The notes under the pieces: model-generated
Seen by the model: only the letters and a program-made list of their open reading frames with translations
The model's database searches: none
Told to the model about the DNA's origin: nothing
Part shown: positions 37,801 through 43,975 of the stretch, piece after piece
Numbering within the stretch: position 1 is the stretch's first letter
Layout: each line of letters begins with the position of its first letter
Translations under genes and position numbers: made by a program
Source of the DNA: Taudactylus pleione
Lineage: Eukaryota > Chordata > Amphibia > Anura > Myobatrachidae
Length of the DNA: 64,000 bases
Assembly (NCBI GenBank): GCA_031769625.1
Contig: JAUIMM010000135.1
Coordinates: forward strand, 3,724,001 to 3,788,000
Reading direction: 5' to 3'

Positions 37801-40800
37801 CAGACGGCAGATTGTTGCGTACTGCACATGCATATGCATTGCACGTGCGCAAAGGTACCACTGCGATCACCGAGACCACGCAAAGAGATATCACGGAGTG
37901 ATTGACAGGCAGTCAATGTTTGGGGGTGGTGATGGGAAGGGGGGGGGTGGTCGGAAAAATGCTGGTGTGCTTCTCCGTTTGAACGCCCTTGCATGGTCGT
38001 GCATGAATTAGCGTTTGCGATTGAATACGTAGCTTGAAGTACTCGCTGCGTGCAACGAGGTTAGCAATTTCTAAGTGAGGCCAGGACTGCTGTAATTCTG
38101 CGTGAGGGGCCGATGGTTCTCGATGTTATTGATGTTAATGGAGGTTTGCAAGGTATTACATATGTGAGATAGCGGTAGTGGGAGGCAGTGGGCGTCTCTA
38201 TGCTGGCAGTGAGACGGCAGTGCAATAGCAATCGTTAGCATATTTTTGCAGCAGACCTGCGTGCGATTACGGAGCTACTATCACAATAGCGATCCGTAAT
38301 GTATTAGGCCCTGTGTTTGAAAAGTGAAAGCTAGGCACTGATTGGTTGGAACTTTGGGTACTTATCTCTCTCCAAAGGCTTAGTACATCTACCTCATAGA
38401 GAGAAAGGTCCAGTGTTATTGCAGAGCATGTTACAACTATAAGTTAAGGACAGCTAAGGGCACAACTGAACCAATCTAAGTGAATATCAGAAGCTGAGAA
38501 CATTCAAAGTAGAAAAAATGCATTATGTTCCTGTAACATACGTGTGCTTACAGACAGTATTTGCAGATTGTTAAGAAATTAGATGTTTCACAAAGTAAGG
38601 TGAATTATTTAAAAATAATTCATCCATGGTGTACAAATGTTCTTTCTTTCTTTAAATAGAATAATGATGGGTTCCTTCCAACACATGGAACCAAGATACC
38701 ATCTATCCAAGCTCACAACCTTATCTGCAGCAACACTATCTCAGCGAACATGAAGCCCTTATCCCATATGTGCCAGCCTTTGGAAATGAATTGTGTTGTT
38801 TTTACAGGTCCCATTTCTTTGCTGCCGTGTTCCACTGTCTCTCCAGTCCGTTATGGTCTCCACAGAGCAGCTAAAGTGTGCATTGGCTTATCTCCGGTCC
38901 CTTATGAAACCTTGGTGCTGATGTCGTGCGGGGGCATCAGCTATCTCAAGGCTATTTAAAGGAGACTCTACCCATAATACGTTGCTTGGTTATTGTTTTG
39001 TAACCTAGCTCCTTGTCTCCAAGATCTTGTTCCTGGTATCCAGTTCATTTACTGTATTGAACTTTGCTTTCCCTGACAACACTTACTGGTATCCCCTGCC
39101 AGTGCCACCACTTATCCTGTGTACTGAACCTTAAACTGTGACTGACTAGACTATTTTGCTACTTATATGTGTACCAAAACTTTGGTTATGAGTGACTGAC
39201 TATGTTATCCAATATCCTGCTCCTAATCCGTGTACCGGATCTACTGACTGCATAGACTCTTACAGCAACTTACAGAAATCAGATTCCTGTAAACCTTGTC
39301 TGCTCTAGGTGATTAGTTATGAATAGCTCCAGCCAATAGTCTTCAACCGCAGAGTTACAGGTACACCACTACCTGAGTGTCATGACAGCTCTCTGAAAAC
39401 GTTGTTTTGCATCTGAACATAGAGATAAAATACGGGAAGCCTCCACAGCTCAGATGATGCCTCCATCATGACCCACACTGAAAACAGGAAGTTGCAGACT
39501 ATGGGGGTAATGTATCAAGCAGTATAAAGAGTGAAATTAGCCATAACAACCAATCAGCTTCTATCTATGATTTTATAGAATGTATTTGATAACTGCTACC
39601 TGAGAGTGGTTGCTATGGACAATTTCTCCACTGGTCCACTTCTCCGCTCTTGATGCATCACCCCCTATGTCAACCAACTCATGGAACAGCTCTCGTGTAT
39701 TTTAAATTAGGGGCATGTATGTTAAGTAAGTTGCAATGTGTGTACGGGTGGGGGCGATTATAATTGAAAAACAACAGAACAACAGTCAAAACGTGTGAAA
39801 GTGCTAAGAAAATATATGTGTGTGAGTCTCCCTTTCCCAGATTAAATATATAAGTATATAAACTCACCAATTGCTTTCAATTCTTCCTGTGTCTTTTTCA
39901 CTAGGAGCTTTACAAGGTCAATGTTTTTTCCAGAACCAGAAATTGTTCTGGGGTCAGAACATGAAGACTGAAGAGCGAGAACATAAAGTGCAACTTTGCC
40001 AGAGGTGAACGGTAGCTCTAAAAAGAGTGCAGAGACATAAAACCAATTAGCTGTGGGACACGCGGATATTATTCCTTATAAGAAGTTATAGTATCATCAA
40101 CTAATATCAAGGGATTAAATCAACGCTATTTGGCATTTTTTTGGGGAGAGGTTGGTTGAAAATCACAGGATTTAGCAAAGTAAAACCGCCAGAAATTTGC
40201 CATAAAACCGCCACTTTCTCCTGACCACATATGTACGAGCGAGGAATGTAAGGAAGGGATCCGGTTGCTAGAACAGCCAAAGCCATCTGAAGCATCGCAT
40301 CCTGGAGCTTGGTAAATCCGATAGCGTAGCAGCCTCCTTGGGCATGCTTTGCGGAAATGGAGATCACCCCATGTTAAATATTGTGGATTCTTAATACTTG
40401 CAGTGGAAAATGGTGTTATCGGTGGATATCCCACAATTACTACTTAATAAAAATGCTAATGCCGCAGGAGACGTCTGAAGGCCAAAGACGCCCACTGCTG
40501 GCAATGCAGATCCGAGTGCTATATCCAAAGATACAGCAACGAATCACCACCTGGAAGTCATCAGCCATCTGAGTAAGCCTAAGCTTACTCAGAATGGCCA
40601 CCGGAACTCCCCTGCCGGGACCAGGAAATCTGTGTCGGAAATGGCAGACTCTGGCCTCGACATGCCTACAAAACGGGGGTGACAAGCCCTCGTTTTGTAA
40701 AACGGTCACTATTGCCGCACTGCCCCCAAACTATTCACATGCTGCAGATTAAGTGGCACCGCGCGTGATCTCGCAGTCACTGATCAAAACATGCGCAGTA

Positions 40801-42301
40801 CAGATCCAGCGCATGTCTATCGCCCACTATTGGAGTTGTACGGCTGATGATAATATACCTCAACTAACCTGCTAACTAATAAATGTATGTCTTCTTCTAA
40901 TTTGCACAGAGTTATAGTATATACCAGACTAATAAATGAAAGTTTCTGCAGGTACCACATTTCTTTTACTGCGATAAAAACTATAAATTAATAGATATTT
41001 ATTTATATACATTCGTTGAAAAAATTAGAAATCAAGTGGATTAATTAGATAGCATTTCTGGTGTATATGCAATGCTTTTTTATGTGATTTATTTTAAGCT
41101 TTTTCTTTATATGTATCTTGTTAGATAATAAAGTTTGATATTAGTTTTAAACATAGTTCTTTCATTACACAATATTCTATACTATGAATTTTAGAATATA
41201 ACCTATAAAATAAATATACAATAAATAAAGCATAATTATTATTATTATTATTATGATTATTATTATTATTAATAATAATAATAATAAACTGTTTAGAGAC
41301 TTCTCATACCACTACGCTTCAAGTTTGGGGGATGAGGTAGAGGCAGCAGTACAACTTAAATATGGGGCACAGTATAATTATTAAAAATATATTATAGAAG
41401 CGCTTGTGTAAGAGCATTGCACATAATAAACATTTCATCGTGCAAAACATCTCAAGTAATACACGTCTGAAAACTACTGTATGTAGCATAAACTACAGCA
41501 AGTGCAATTATTGCTATCAGCATACTTCTGGGTGTTCGGTGTTTCATAAATTAGCCTGACACTTGATTTTGCCATAACTTTGCGAAAACAGACATTATAT
41601 ATAAATATATATACACACACACTTTGTCTTTTTATACTTGGTGTTTCGAACAGTGCTTTTCTACAGTATATTACTGTACTTCAGCTTATGTTGCTATATA
41701 GGGAGCTTAAGTTGTTATGTAGGGAGATTAATTAGCAGCCTGCTGTGTCCTGTGCCGGTATCAGCAAACTAAACAAAACAATATAGAGTGAGTCTTTGTT
41801 CTCAAATGAAATATGAAATTTTTTAAAAACATATAACATATTTATTTTGATATGTTGTTTAAATAAAATATAATGGAACCAGGCAATGTTCCATTCAAAT
41901 AAATCATTCTCAGAGACTTGGGGACAAGACATGGACTCACTTTTTGAGACTTTACGGACTGCGTCTTCTCTCAGCAGTTTTATTAGCGTCTCTCGGGCAA
42001 AGGGGTCTGGGACATCTCCCAAGTTCAATGCCAATAGGACACTGGGGTCTGGGATAACGCACGGCCCCACACTTCTTGCCATGTTCAATGCCAGAGCTGT
42101 GACAGAAGACTTCTGTGTGTCTGGAACAGCTGGAGAAGAAAGAGAAGACCTATTATGTAGCTTTGTACTAAGGCCAAGGAGGGCTCACTCTCACCACTCA
42201 TCCTCAGGTGTCCTATCACATTGTCACTCACAGCAGACAGCATTAGCCTTGCAGGGACAGGTGAGGCTGAGGAGCCCAGCACATAAGATGAGCAGCTTCA
42301 T
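7810..42301 (-). CDS. CBLIF: Cobalamin-binding protein, gastric intrinsic factor-like, nine exons (complete)
   Basis: Secreted vitamin B12 carrier of the intrinsic factor/haptocorrin/transcobalamin family. Coding exons, read right to left: 42232-42301, 41941-42129, 39868-40017, 26413-26562, 23616-23788, 19379-19565, 16817-16958, 11534-11652, 7810-7871. They sum to 1242 nt, or 413 residues plus stop, close to the usual intrinsic factor length of about 417. All splice sites are GT-AG and phases join cleanly. Residues 1-21 form a signal peptide. The alpha/alpha-barrel domain spans about 23-300 and the C-terminal beta domain about 308-413. Family landmarks are PDPSVLLALNL (51-61), IGNIYSTGLAGQ (233-244), WGPYVT (362-367), TYWQFLSG (from about 380) and the ending HNGEHIFAIFSKY. 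Cysteines 23, 106, 157, 198, 260 and 302 correspond to the three family disulfides; Cys47 is extra. Possible N-glycosylation sites are N139, N161 and N371. The TYWQFLSG...PL.EG block favours intrinsic factor over transcobalamin 2, but haptocorrin-like orthology cannot be excluded. Confidence 0.9.
7953..8710. mobile_element. DNA transposon with TAACCACTTAA terminal repeats
   Basis: The left end reads TTAACCACTTAACTG and the right end AATTAAGTGGTTA, in inverted orientation. The interior is low-complexity, with C-rich and T-rich tracts and no transposase. It starts only about 80 bp upstream of the exon 9 acceptor. Confidence 0.65.
8972..9143. mobile_element. Inverted-repeat MITE (AGATGTACTAA family)
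   Basis: Begins GGGGAGATGTACTAAACC and ends GGCTTGGTACATCTCCCC. The two arms carry complementary CCAACTAATCAACTCC and GGAGCTGATTGGTTGG. Confidence 0.8.
9348..9580. mobile_element. MITE with GGGCAATTCAATTCC ends
   Basis: The left terminus GGGGGCAATTCAATTCC faces GGAATTGAATTACTG at the right. No coding potential beyond fortuitous frames. Confidence 0.65.
9786..10148. mobile_element. DNA element with ATACTTACCGAC ends, copy 1
   Basis: The left end ATACTTACCGAC is inverted as GGTAGGTATGTA at the right, with subterminal palindromic CTCCC/GGGAG motifs. Related copies are at 15178-15545, 16404-16750 and 17398-17750. Confidence 0.7.
10149..10551. other. Intronic, nothing recognised
   Basis: AT-rich intron 8 sequence without a supported feature. 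Confidence 0.5.
10552..11047. mobile_element. Polyhairpin element, family A, copy 1 (degenerate)
   Basis: Begins GGCCCTCATCCAGAG and ends GGGTCTGAATGAGACAC. The interior has successive hairpins such as GAGACC...GGTCTC, the CTGACATCACTACTGAAGTCAG palindrome (10779-10800) and CTCTGGAGCGAGAGAG. The right end is blurred where the next element begins. Confidence 0.65.
11048..11298. mobile_element. Palindromic element with GTGTGTACCCAGC ends
   Basis: Holds ACACTATGCGATCC facing GGATCGCATAGTGTGT, with a GTGTGTACCCAGC motif at each end. A partial relative lies at about 31915-31985. Confidence 0.5.
11534..11652 (-). CDS. CBLIF: B12-binder exon 8
   Basis: The correct acceptor is TTTACTCAG, giving an exon start at 11652. 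The nearer CTACAG (exon start 11641) would break phase with exon 7, whose last two bases are AG. It encodes FSTETTVWGPYVTTINNLSG and DKTYWQFLSGVVPLSEG. The WG..V..INN and KTYWQFLSGV.PL.EG blocks are the strongest match to intrinsic factor. Donor G|GTACGT begins at 11533. Confidence 0.93.
11660..12300 (+). mobile_element. LTR-like element, copy 1
   Basis: Similar over several hundred bases to the minus-strand copy at 35155-36265. It has a TATA-like CTGTATATATAGGATGG at about 11825 and AATAAA near 12240, the promoter and poly(A) layout of an LTR. No internal retroelement genes are present, so it is a solo LTR or a similar terminal repeat. It starts within about 10-20 bp of the exon 8 acceptor. 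Confidence 0.55.
12455..12970 (-). mobile_element. tRNA-derived SINE with L2-like tail, split by a MITE
   Basis: The minus strand reads GGTGTAATGGTTAGCATTG, then GTGGGTTCGATTCCCAC, a pol III A box (12946-12958) and B box (12909-12919). These are followed by a tail with GTTTTCTCC and CATTCC. The 3' end reaches about 12455. A MITE at 12561-12737 interrupts it, leaving a perfect TAT duplication. Confidence 0.8.
12561..12737. mobile_element. Inverted-repeat MITE nested in the SINE
   Basis: Same family as 2326-2511. Ends are GGGTTCTATTTACTAAGCAG and CTTAGTAAATAGACCCC. Flanking TAT (12558-12560 and 12738-12740) is a clean 3-bp target duplication. Removing the element restores CAATCTATATTCCCTG of the SINE. 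Confidence 0.9.
13205..13740. mobile_element. GTCAACATTCTG-type DNA element, interrupted
   Basis: The left part (13205-13267) and right part (13612-13740) carry GTCAACATTGTC and CAACATTC motifs like the element at 18047-18470. The polyhairpin element at 13268-13610 separates them. Confidence 0.5.
13268..13610. mobile_element. Polyhairpin element, family B
   Basis: Terminal repeats GGGGTATCCACTTAGCGAT and ATCGCTAAGTGGATACCCC. Between them lie consecutive hairpins with arms such as AAGCGATTGCACGATAA (13293-13334), GAAGCGACCCG/CGGGTCGCTTC (13379-13417), ACCTGAC..GTCAGGT and GACTGAACG/CGTTCAGTC (13500-13523), and CAAACGA...TCGTTTG (13545-13588). No coding capacity. Confidence 0.75.
13785..13823. 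repeat. (AAT)n microsatellite
   Basis: About 12 tandem AAT units. Confidence 0.95.
13824..14670. other. Intronic, one element fragment
   Basis: No gene. At 14372-14480 a fragment begins ACATACTTGCCGTC, like the ATACTTACCGAC element family, but has no clear right end. Confidence 0.4.
14670..15172. mobile_element. DNA element with GGGCCTGATTCACTA end
   Basis: Resembles the well-bounded element at 37761-38311 through its length: GGGCCTGATTCA at the left, TGATTGACAGG in the middle, TAGCAATT, and GAGACGGCA toward the right. The right terminus is degenerate. Confidence 0.6.
15178..15545. mobile_element. ATACTTACCGAC-family element, copy 2
   Basis: Starts CATACTTGCTGAC, with CTCTCCGGGAGAGG near the left end and GGGAGCC near the right. 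It ends around GTAAGTATATG. Confidence 0.55.
15546..16403. mobile_element. Hairpin-bearing repeat of unknown family
   Basis: Two adjacent hairpins are evident. TGGTTTTAAATATAGGGGG faces its complement (15839-15897), and TGGTTCCTAAA faces TTTAGGAACCA (15919-15953). From 16080 onward, ACTCACCCGAGTTT/AAACTCG motifs recur and end at AGTAAATTGACCCC, resembling a TIR element. Confidence 0.45.
16404..16750. mobile_element. ATACTTACCGAC-family element, copy 3
   Basis: Starts CCATACTTGCCGACATT and ends GGGAGAGTAGGCATGTATG. It ends 67 bp before the intron-side border of exon 7. Confidence 0.7.
16817..16958 (-). CDS. CBLIF: B12-binder exon 7 (start of beta domain)
   Basis: Acceptor TATATAG precedes 16958 and donor AG|GTAAGG begins at 16816. 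It encodes ISVVYTIQNDLIG, TYSITVSVKEESILLVVMEK and AAQLDTHF. The pattern V.YT..N.L and V..GS.LLVV.E.A is the N-terminal half of the C-terminal beta domain, which caps bound cobalamin in this family. Confidence 0.9.
17398..17750. mobile_element. ATACTTACCGAC-family element, copy 4
   Basis: Starts CCATACTTACTGACATTG and ends TCTCGGGAGAATATGTAAGTATGG. GC-rich interior. Confidence 0.7.
18047..18470. mobile_element. GTCGACATTCTG-type DNA element with TTAGGG-like core
   Basis: Repeated GTCGACATTC and complementary motifs at both ends surround a core of TTAGGGATAGG and AAGGGTTAGGAT repeats. Confidence 0.55.
18471..19378. other. Intron 6, nothing recognised
   Basis: Includes a short hairpin around 18702-18735 (AGGACAGCT/AGCTGTCCT). 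No exon-like sequence fits the gene here, and phases already join without one. Confidence 0.5.
19379..19565 (-). CDS. CBLIF: B12-binder exon 6
   Basis: Acceptor TTTTCTAG precedes 19565 and donor G|GTGAGA begins at 19378. It encodes ALTAAQAYYPAASWACPQT, then QGKF..P.SAAQVLPFLWGK and SYLSVKGMSCPGDN. The W.C, QG.F..P..AAQVLP and GK.YL.V motifs are family hallmarks. Cys260 and Cys302 are present. Only a few residues (PGDNV) separate the alpha domain from the beta domain, shorter than the Pro/Gly-rich linker of mammalian intrinsic factor. Confidence 0.92.
20100..21550 (+). mobile_element. Penelope-like retroelement relic
   Basis: Reverse transcriptase fragments on the plus strand. They include MGTKSATLYANISMG (about 20597-20645), YIDDAVW with the catalytic YIDD (about 20700-20722) and DANSFVLSTSCHLSKWKWN (20880-20935), then LRLRRNCSQ. 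These are typical of Penelope-like RTs. Many stops and frameshifts make it inactive. The outer limits are approximate. Confidence 0.7.
22142..22219. repeat. (CTAT)n microsatellite
   Basis: About 19 near-perfect tetranucleotide units. Confidence 0.98.
22786..22872. repeat. (TA)n(CT)n(TA)n microsatellite
   Basis: Alternating TA and CT dinucleotide runs. Confidence 0.97.
22985..23330. mobile_element. Element with telomere-like minisatellite core, copy 1
   Basis: The left part has GCCGGAATACC and GCCGGCATCCGGACTGCC. The core has repeated GGTTAGG.TTAGG. The right part has CCGGGATTCTGAAAGCCGGC. Same architecture as 25493-26034, 32729-33211 and 33670-34258. Confidence 0.65.
23521..23615 (-). mobile_element. 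Internally deleted SINE abutting the exon 5 donor
   Basis: The minus strand reads GGATGGTGTAATGGTTAGCG, then CCCTAACTGTGTGGAGTT, the head of the SINE at 12455-12970. It then jumps to GAATATGTGTGCGATAATAA, the distal tail of that same SINE. The head starts within a few bases of the exon 5 end, so the donor GTACGG partly or wholly overlaps the SINE start. Confidence 0.75.
23616..23788 (-). CDS. CBLIF: B12-binder exon 5
   Basis: Acceptor CTCACAG precedes 23788. It encodes (D)TAAVAVMGLTCVLQ and ends NNGLIGNIYSTGLAGQ, matching the family's DTGAMA..ALTC and NG.IG..YSTGLA.Q motifs. The exon ends in phase 0 at CAG|GTACGG. The donor's intronic bases run straight into a SINE copy (23521-23615), so the insertion sits at the splice site itself. 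Confidence 0.92.
23789..25340. other. Intron 4, mostly T-rich, no gene
   Basis: 24320-24430 is a T-rich low-complexity run. At 24477 GGCCTGATTCAGAG resembles element termini elsewhere, but no matching right end was identified. Confidence 0.4.
25347..26053. mobile_element. Inverted-repeat MITE split by a later insertion
   Basis: The left segment (25347-25492) has GTGTATCAAACTTTGG and the fold-back of ACCAATCA/TGATTGGT. The terminal segment TTGATACATCTCCCC is at 26036-26053. The telomere-like minisatellite element lies between them. Confidence 0.7.
25493..26034. mobile_element. Element with telomere-like minisatellite core, copy 2
   Basis: Left flank ATGGGTTGGGTATGC and right flank CGGCATCCTGACTACATCCC. 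The core (25580-25860) has many CTAACCCTAACC units separated by C/G-rich spacers. Confidence 0.7.
26413..26562 (-). CDS. CBLIF: B12-binder exon 4
   Basis: Acceptor ATTACAG precedes 26562 and donor GTGAGT begins at 26412. It encodes KNYSPLTTWYQVALDVLALC, then MSNTTAIKAGEALAK. The PLT.(Y/W)YQ...DVLALC block is diagnostic for the family. Cys157 is expected to pair with Cys198 in exon 5. N161 lies in an N-T-T glycosylation sequon. Confidence 0.9.
26960..27860. mobile_element. Repeat with GC-rich lead and CATAATGT minisatellite
   Basis: 27540-27860 has tandem units with GGCATAATGTATAAGGGGC and variants, related to 361-905. The lead sequence has no supported ORF. Confidence 0.55.
28150..28290 (+). 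repeat. Retroposon-like tail with GACAGACAG tract
   Basis: A unique-looking lead, then ACAGACGGACGGACAGACAG and TTATATAGATA. It resembles the tail of a non-LTR retroposon, but the family is not identified. Confidence 0.3.
28291..29651. other. Intron 3, nothing recognised
   Basis: No exon matching the B12-binder, and no bounded repeat that can be supported. Confidence 0.45.
30001..30526. mobile_element. Polyhairpin element, family C
   Basis: Ends GGGGTAGATGTAT and ATACATCTACCCC, flanked by a perfect ATT duplication (29998-30000 and 30527-30529). The interior is about ten successive hairpins. Arms include TATAGCGGCAC, TTCGCCTC, GGGATCTCGC, CAGCAGGGACAGC, GGCTGTAGCTGTCG, ACGAACGGTCAT, CGGCGCTGCTATC and GGTATCAGCGCAC, each with its complement a few bases away. 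No coding capacity. Confidence 0.85.
30768..31600. repeat. Long inverted repeat of about 300-bp arms
   Basis: The left arm 30768-31070 and right arm 31321-31600 are near-complementary, apart from a short extra stretch in the left arm. An inner hairpin (31067-31098 with 31164-31195) lies in the spacer. It may be two head-to-head retroelement terminal repeats; the family is unproven. Confidence 0.85.
32719..33360. mobile_element. Inverted-repeat MITE split by a later insertion
   Basis: GGGGTCTATG (32719-32728) continues after the insertion as CTATGTACTAAGTC (from 33212), with the CCAATCAGCTCCTAACTGTC fold-back. It ends CTTAGTGTATACTGACCC. Confidence 0.75.
32729..33211. mobile_element. Element with telomere-like minisatellite core, copy 3
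   Basis: Inserted in the MITE, with CTATG on both sides (32724-32728 and 33212-33216). The ends carry GGCGGTCGGGATGCCG and GCACGCTGGGATGC. The core has CCTAACCCTCCCTCCC repeats. Confidence 0.75.
33670..34258. mobile_element. Element with telomere-like minisatellite core, copy 4
   Basis: GTCTCGGGGAT occurs at both ends in direct orientation (33674 and 34256). The core has GGTTAGGGTTAGGCA units spaced by G-rich sequence. The subtermini carry CCGACAGCCGGC. Confidence 0.65.
34259..35154. other. Intron 3, nothing recognised
   Basis: The C-rich block at 34640-34790 gives spurious frames on both strands. No domain is recognised. Confidence 0.45.
35155..36265 (-). mobile_element. LTR-like element, copy 2, split by a polyhairpin
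   Basis: 35155-35302 and 35824-36265, read on the minus strand, align with 11660-12300. Shared parts include GAGGGAAGCG, GTAAATGCG, CTTTATGTGGCGCAAGAAAG-like sequence and a TATA-like stretch. The insertion at 35303-35823 separates the halves. Confidence 0.6.
35303..35823. mobile_element. Polyhairpin element, family A, copy 2
   Basis: Begins GGGCCTGATTCAGAC and ends CTGAATCAGGGCC, with AAA on both sides (35300-35302 and 35824-35826). Internal hairpins include GAGACCCTACCACAAGGGTCTC, the CCCACTGACATCA palindrome (about 35558-35588), GATGTTGATCAACA and a terminal CTGATTCAGAGC hairpin. The paralogous empty site in the copy-1 LTR supports the borders. Confidence 0.88.
36346..36884. mobile_element. 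Polyhairpin element, family A, copy 3
   Basis: Flanked by a perfect TAA duplication (36343-36345 and 36885-36887). Hairpins include GCACGCCCCCTTTGG with its complement, TTCCCACGGGAACG, the perfect 30-nt palindrome 36601-36630, GATTTTGGCTCT/AGAGCCAAAATC and GATGGTCGCGATGGTC with its complement. The terminal hairpin is GCTCTGCTCAGAGC-like. Confidence 0.88.
36888..37670. other. Intron 3, nothing recognised
   Basis: AT-rich; no supported feature. Confidence 0.45.
37671..38395. mobile_element. Inverted-repeat MITE containing a second element
   Basis: The outer MITE begins GGGGTAGATGTACTACGC and ends CTTAGTACATCTACC, with ATA duplicated on both sides (37668-37670 and 38396-38398). Its centre CAGGCTGTGTTTG is split by 37761-38311. 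Confidence 0.85.
37761..38311. mobile_element. DNA element nested in the MITE
   Basis: Ends GGGCCTGATTCATTACG and CCGTAATGTATTAGGCCC. TGT is duplicated (37758-37760 and 38312-38314). Intact sister MITEs at 2326 and 33212 show the unbroken GGCTGTGTTTG, confirming the borders. No transposase. Confidence 0.88.
38399..39503. other. Intron 3, nothing recognised
   Basis: No supported feature on either strand. Confidence 0.45.
39504..39665. mobile_element. Short inverted-repeat MITE
   Basis: Begins GGGGTAATGTATCAAGC and ends CTTGATGCATCACCCCC. TATG lies on both sides (39500-39503 and 39666-39669). Confidence 0.8.
39868..40017 (-). CDS. CBLIF: B12-binder exon 3
   Basis: Acceptor TTTTTAG precedes 40017 and donor GTGAGT begins at 39867. 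It encodes LPFTSGKVALYVLALQSSC followed by SDPRTISGSG. This corresponds to the family stretch with a small residue, LAL repeat and SSC.DP. Cys106 is the expected partner of Cys302. Phase: two bases complete codon 87 and one base is left for codon 137. Confidence 0.9.
40080..40850. other. Probable unclassified repeat in intron 2
   Basis: Contains local hairpins such as TAAGCCTAAGCTTA (40573-40586) and ACAAAACGGG...CTCGTTTTGT (40670-40698). Termini were not found. No coding sequence. Confidence 0.35.
40851..41940. other. Intron 2, AT-rich, with (ATT)n tract
   Basis: A compound ATT/AAT microsatellite is at 41236-41288. Nothing else can be supported. Confidence 0.6.
41941..42129 (-). CDS. CBLIF: B12-binder exon 2
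   Basis: Acceptor TTCTCCAG precedes 42129 and donor GTGAGT begins at 41940. The exon opens the mature protein: CSVP (the Cys is the last full codon of exon 1), then SSVTALALNMARSVG and PDPSVLLALNLGD, the first helices of the alpha barrel. Cys47 in VGPCVI is not among the six conserved cysteines of intrinsic factor. Confidence 0.9.
42232..42301 (-). CDS. CBLIF: B12-binder exon 1 (signal peptide)
   Basis: Codes for residues 1-23 plus the first base of codon 24. It starts MKLLILCAGLLSLTC and has a hydrophobic core with a likely signal-peptidase site after ANA (residue 21). The donor is CT|GTGAGT at 42231-42226. An in-frame upstream ATG at 42311-42313 would add four residues (MTIR). The downstream ATG is preferred because the hydrophobic segment follows it directly, though either would yield a signal peptide. 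Confidence 0.88.
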
Positions 42302-42346
42302 CCTGATAGTCATGTACAAGTAACTCACTCCTTCTTCTTCCTCCTA

Positions 42347-42355
42347 CTTATACCT
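42347..42355 (-). promoter_or_regulatory. TATA-like box of the B12-binder gene
   Basis: The minus strand reads GGTATAAGT about 46-54 bp upstream of the ATG at 42301. A start site about 30 bp downstream would give a 5' UTR of roughly 20 nt. Position and sequence fit a TATA promoter for a tissue-restricted secreted protein. No transcript evidence is available. Confidence 0.5.
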
Positions 42356-42804
42356 TACTATATCTGGCACATGTCCATGTGTTGAGCCTCACATCCCTGT
42401 TTACATGCTCTTTCTCAACCTGGTATTGTGAAAATTGGCTGCAATGTTGCACAGATAGAAATTCGTACATTGGAAGGTTACACAGTACAAGGCACGGCTA
42501 TGCTCTGTTAGGTGCTAAGCTTTTATTGCAGCACATTACTGTATGTGTTAAACTGAAGCCACACAGAAATAAACACTTGTTTAAATTAAAATGTTAAATG
42601 TCTGTAAAATTCATCCCTTTTTAAACAAGTGAATTGGAGACAAGTGGTTTGATAAAGTATATGGTGGTGCAGAATAGAACATAGAGGGGATGGTACCTCG
42701 TAAGAGAATACAAGGAGTGGTACCTGGAGTGGGGGCTTCCAAATGCTTGACTTTGGAGCAAAGCAAAATCAATTCCAAAGATAACCCAAAACTTGCCCCA
42801 CTAA

Positions 42805-43605
42805 GGGCCGTATTCAATTAGCCACGAAAAGTCGAGATCCGCGAAAATGTATCGTGGATTGCGACTTTTCGCCAGGCGGAAACTTATCTCCGTATTTAAT
42901 TGCAAATACTTTTCACGTACGCGGAAAGTCAATGCAATGTAAGATTCCCCTCTCAATAGGTGGAGAAAAAAGTGCAAAATCGTTATTTTGGGGTGCAAAG
43001 GAGAGGAAACCACTCAGAACCCTTGGGACAGGCCCCCCAAAGGATAACTGCATCAAAAAATCCCTACAAAAAAGTGAGGAACACCCCAAAAGAGTACTTT
43101 GAATTTGAGGGCAGAAAAGTTGGGGAACAAACTGAAAAACTAGCAAAATAGACTTTTGGGGGGTTTGCAAGTATGGGTGAGATGTTTTATTTTGATAATA
43201 AATAGCCACTTTAAACCATGCATGTACACATTTTCAAGTAACCCATATGATCACCAAAAAATACTGCTTAATGCTATTCTTCACCACTTGTGTAAAGACG
43301 CTAATTAGAAACAAATGACACAACTTAAGAACCCCAAATAGCTTTATTAGGGATAATCAGGGGCATGTACATTGATCCCCAATGTTAGTGCATCTTTTTG
43401 GGGGTGTCAAGCTGATTTCCCCAATTCTGACAGCACTTTTCGCCTGGTTCACATCGCCGGGTTACGTTTTTGCGTCTTTTGGAATTGCATACGGCGAATA
43501 ACGGGGGCATGCACGAAAAGTTTTCGTGGCCAAAGCACGTGATGTTAGCGAAAAGTACGGCATGCAAAAATGTTCCGCAGGTGCAAAACTAATTGAATAC
43601 CGCCC
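42805..43605. mobile_element. Non-autonomous PIF/Harbinger-like element
   Basis: Terminal repeats GGGCCGTATTCAATTAG and CTAATTGAATACCGCCC, with a perfect TAA duplication (42802-42804 and 43606-43608). Both subtermini carry CGAAAAGT-type motifs. The interior has no transposase. It lies about 0.45 kb upstream of the B12-binder promoter. Confidence 0.85.
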
Positions 43606-43848
43606 TAACCCTGGAACAGGGATTTTTTTTTACTGTAGTCAAATTATTTCTCACAAATAACAAGTACCGTTGAGTCACAATGTGGTACTTATACATCAAT
43701 ATGAGTAATATACACAAGTGCATAAGAAAATAGATAATAATATGTTTTCCCTTTTTATTTCACATCTGAGACACCAGTATGGCTCCTTATGCTGTAAATC
43801 AAAATTGTTTTTTATTTTCTAGCCCAAGTTCTCTCATTTCAAATCTAG

Positions 43849-43975
43849 GCGGTATATTTACTAAAGTGAGGGTTTTTAGCAGTGGAGATGTTTCCCATAG
43901 CAACCAATCAGATTCTACTTAGCATTTATCTAGCATCTTCTATATATAACTGTAATGTATCTATTTGGGGGGTGA
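43849..43975. mobile_element. Partial MITE of the 44695 family
   Basis: GGCGGTATATTTACTAAAGTGAG, read in parts, and CATAGCAACCAATCAGATTC match one arm of 44695-44889. The other arm is missing. Confidence 0.6.
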
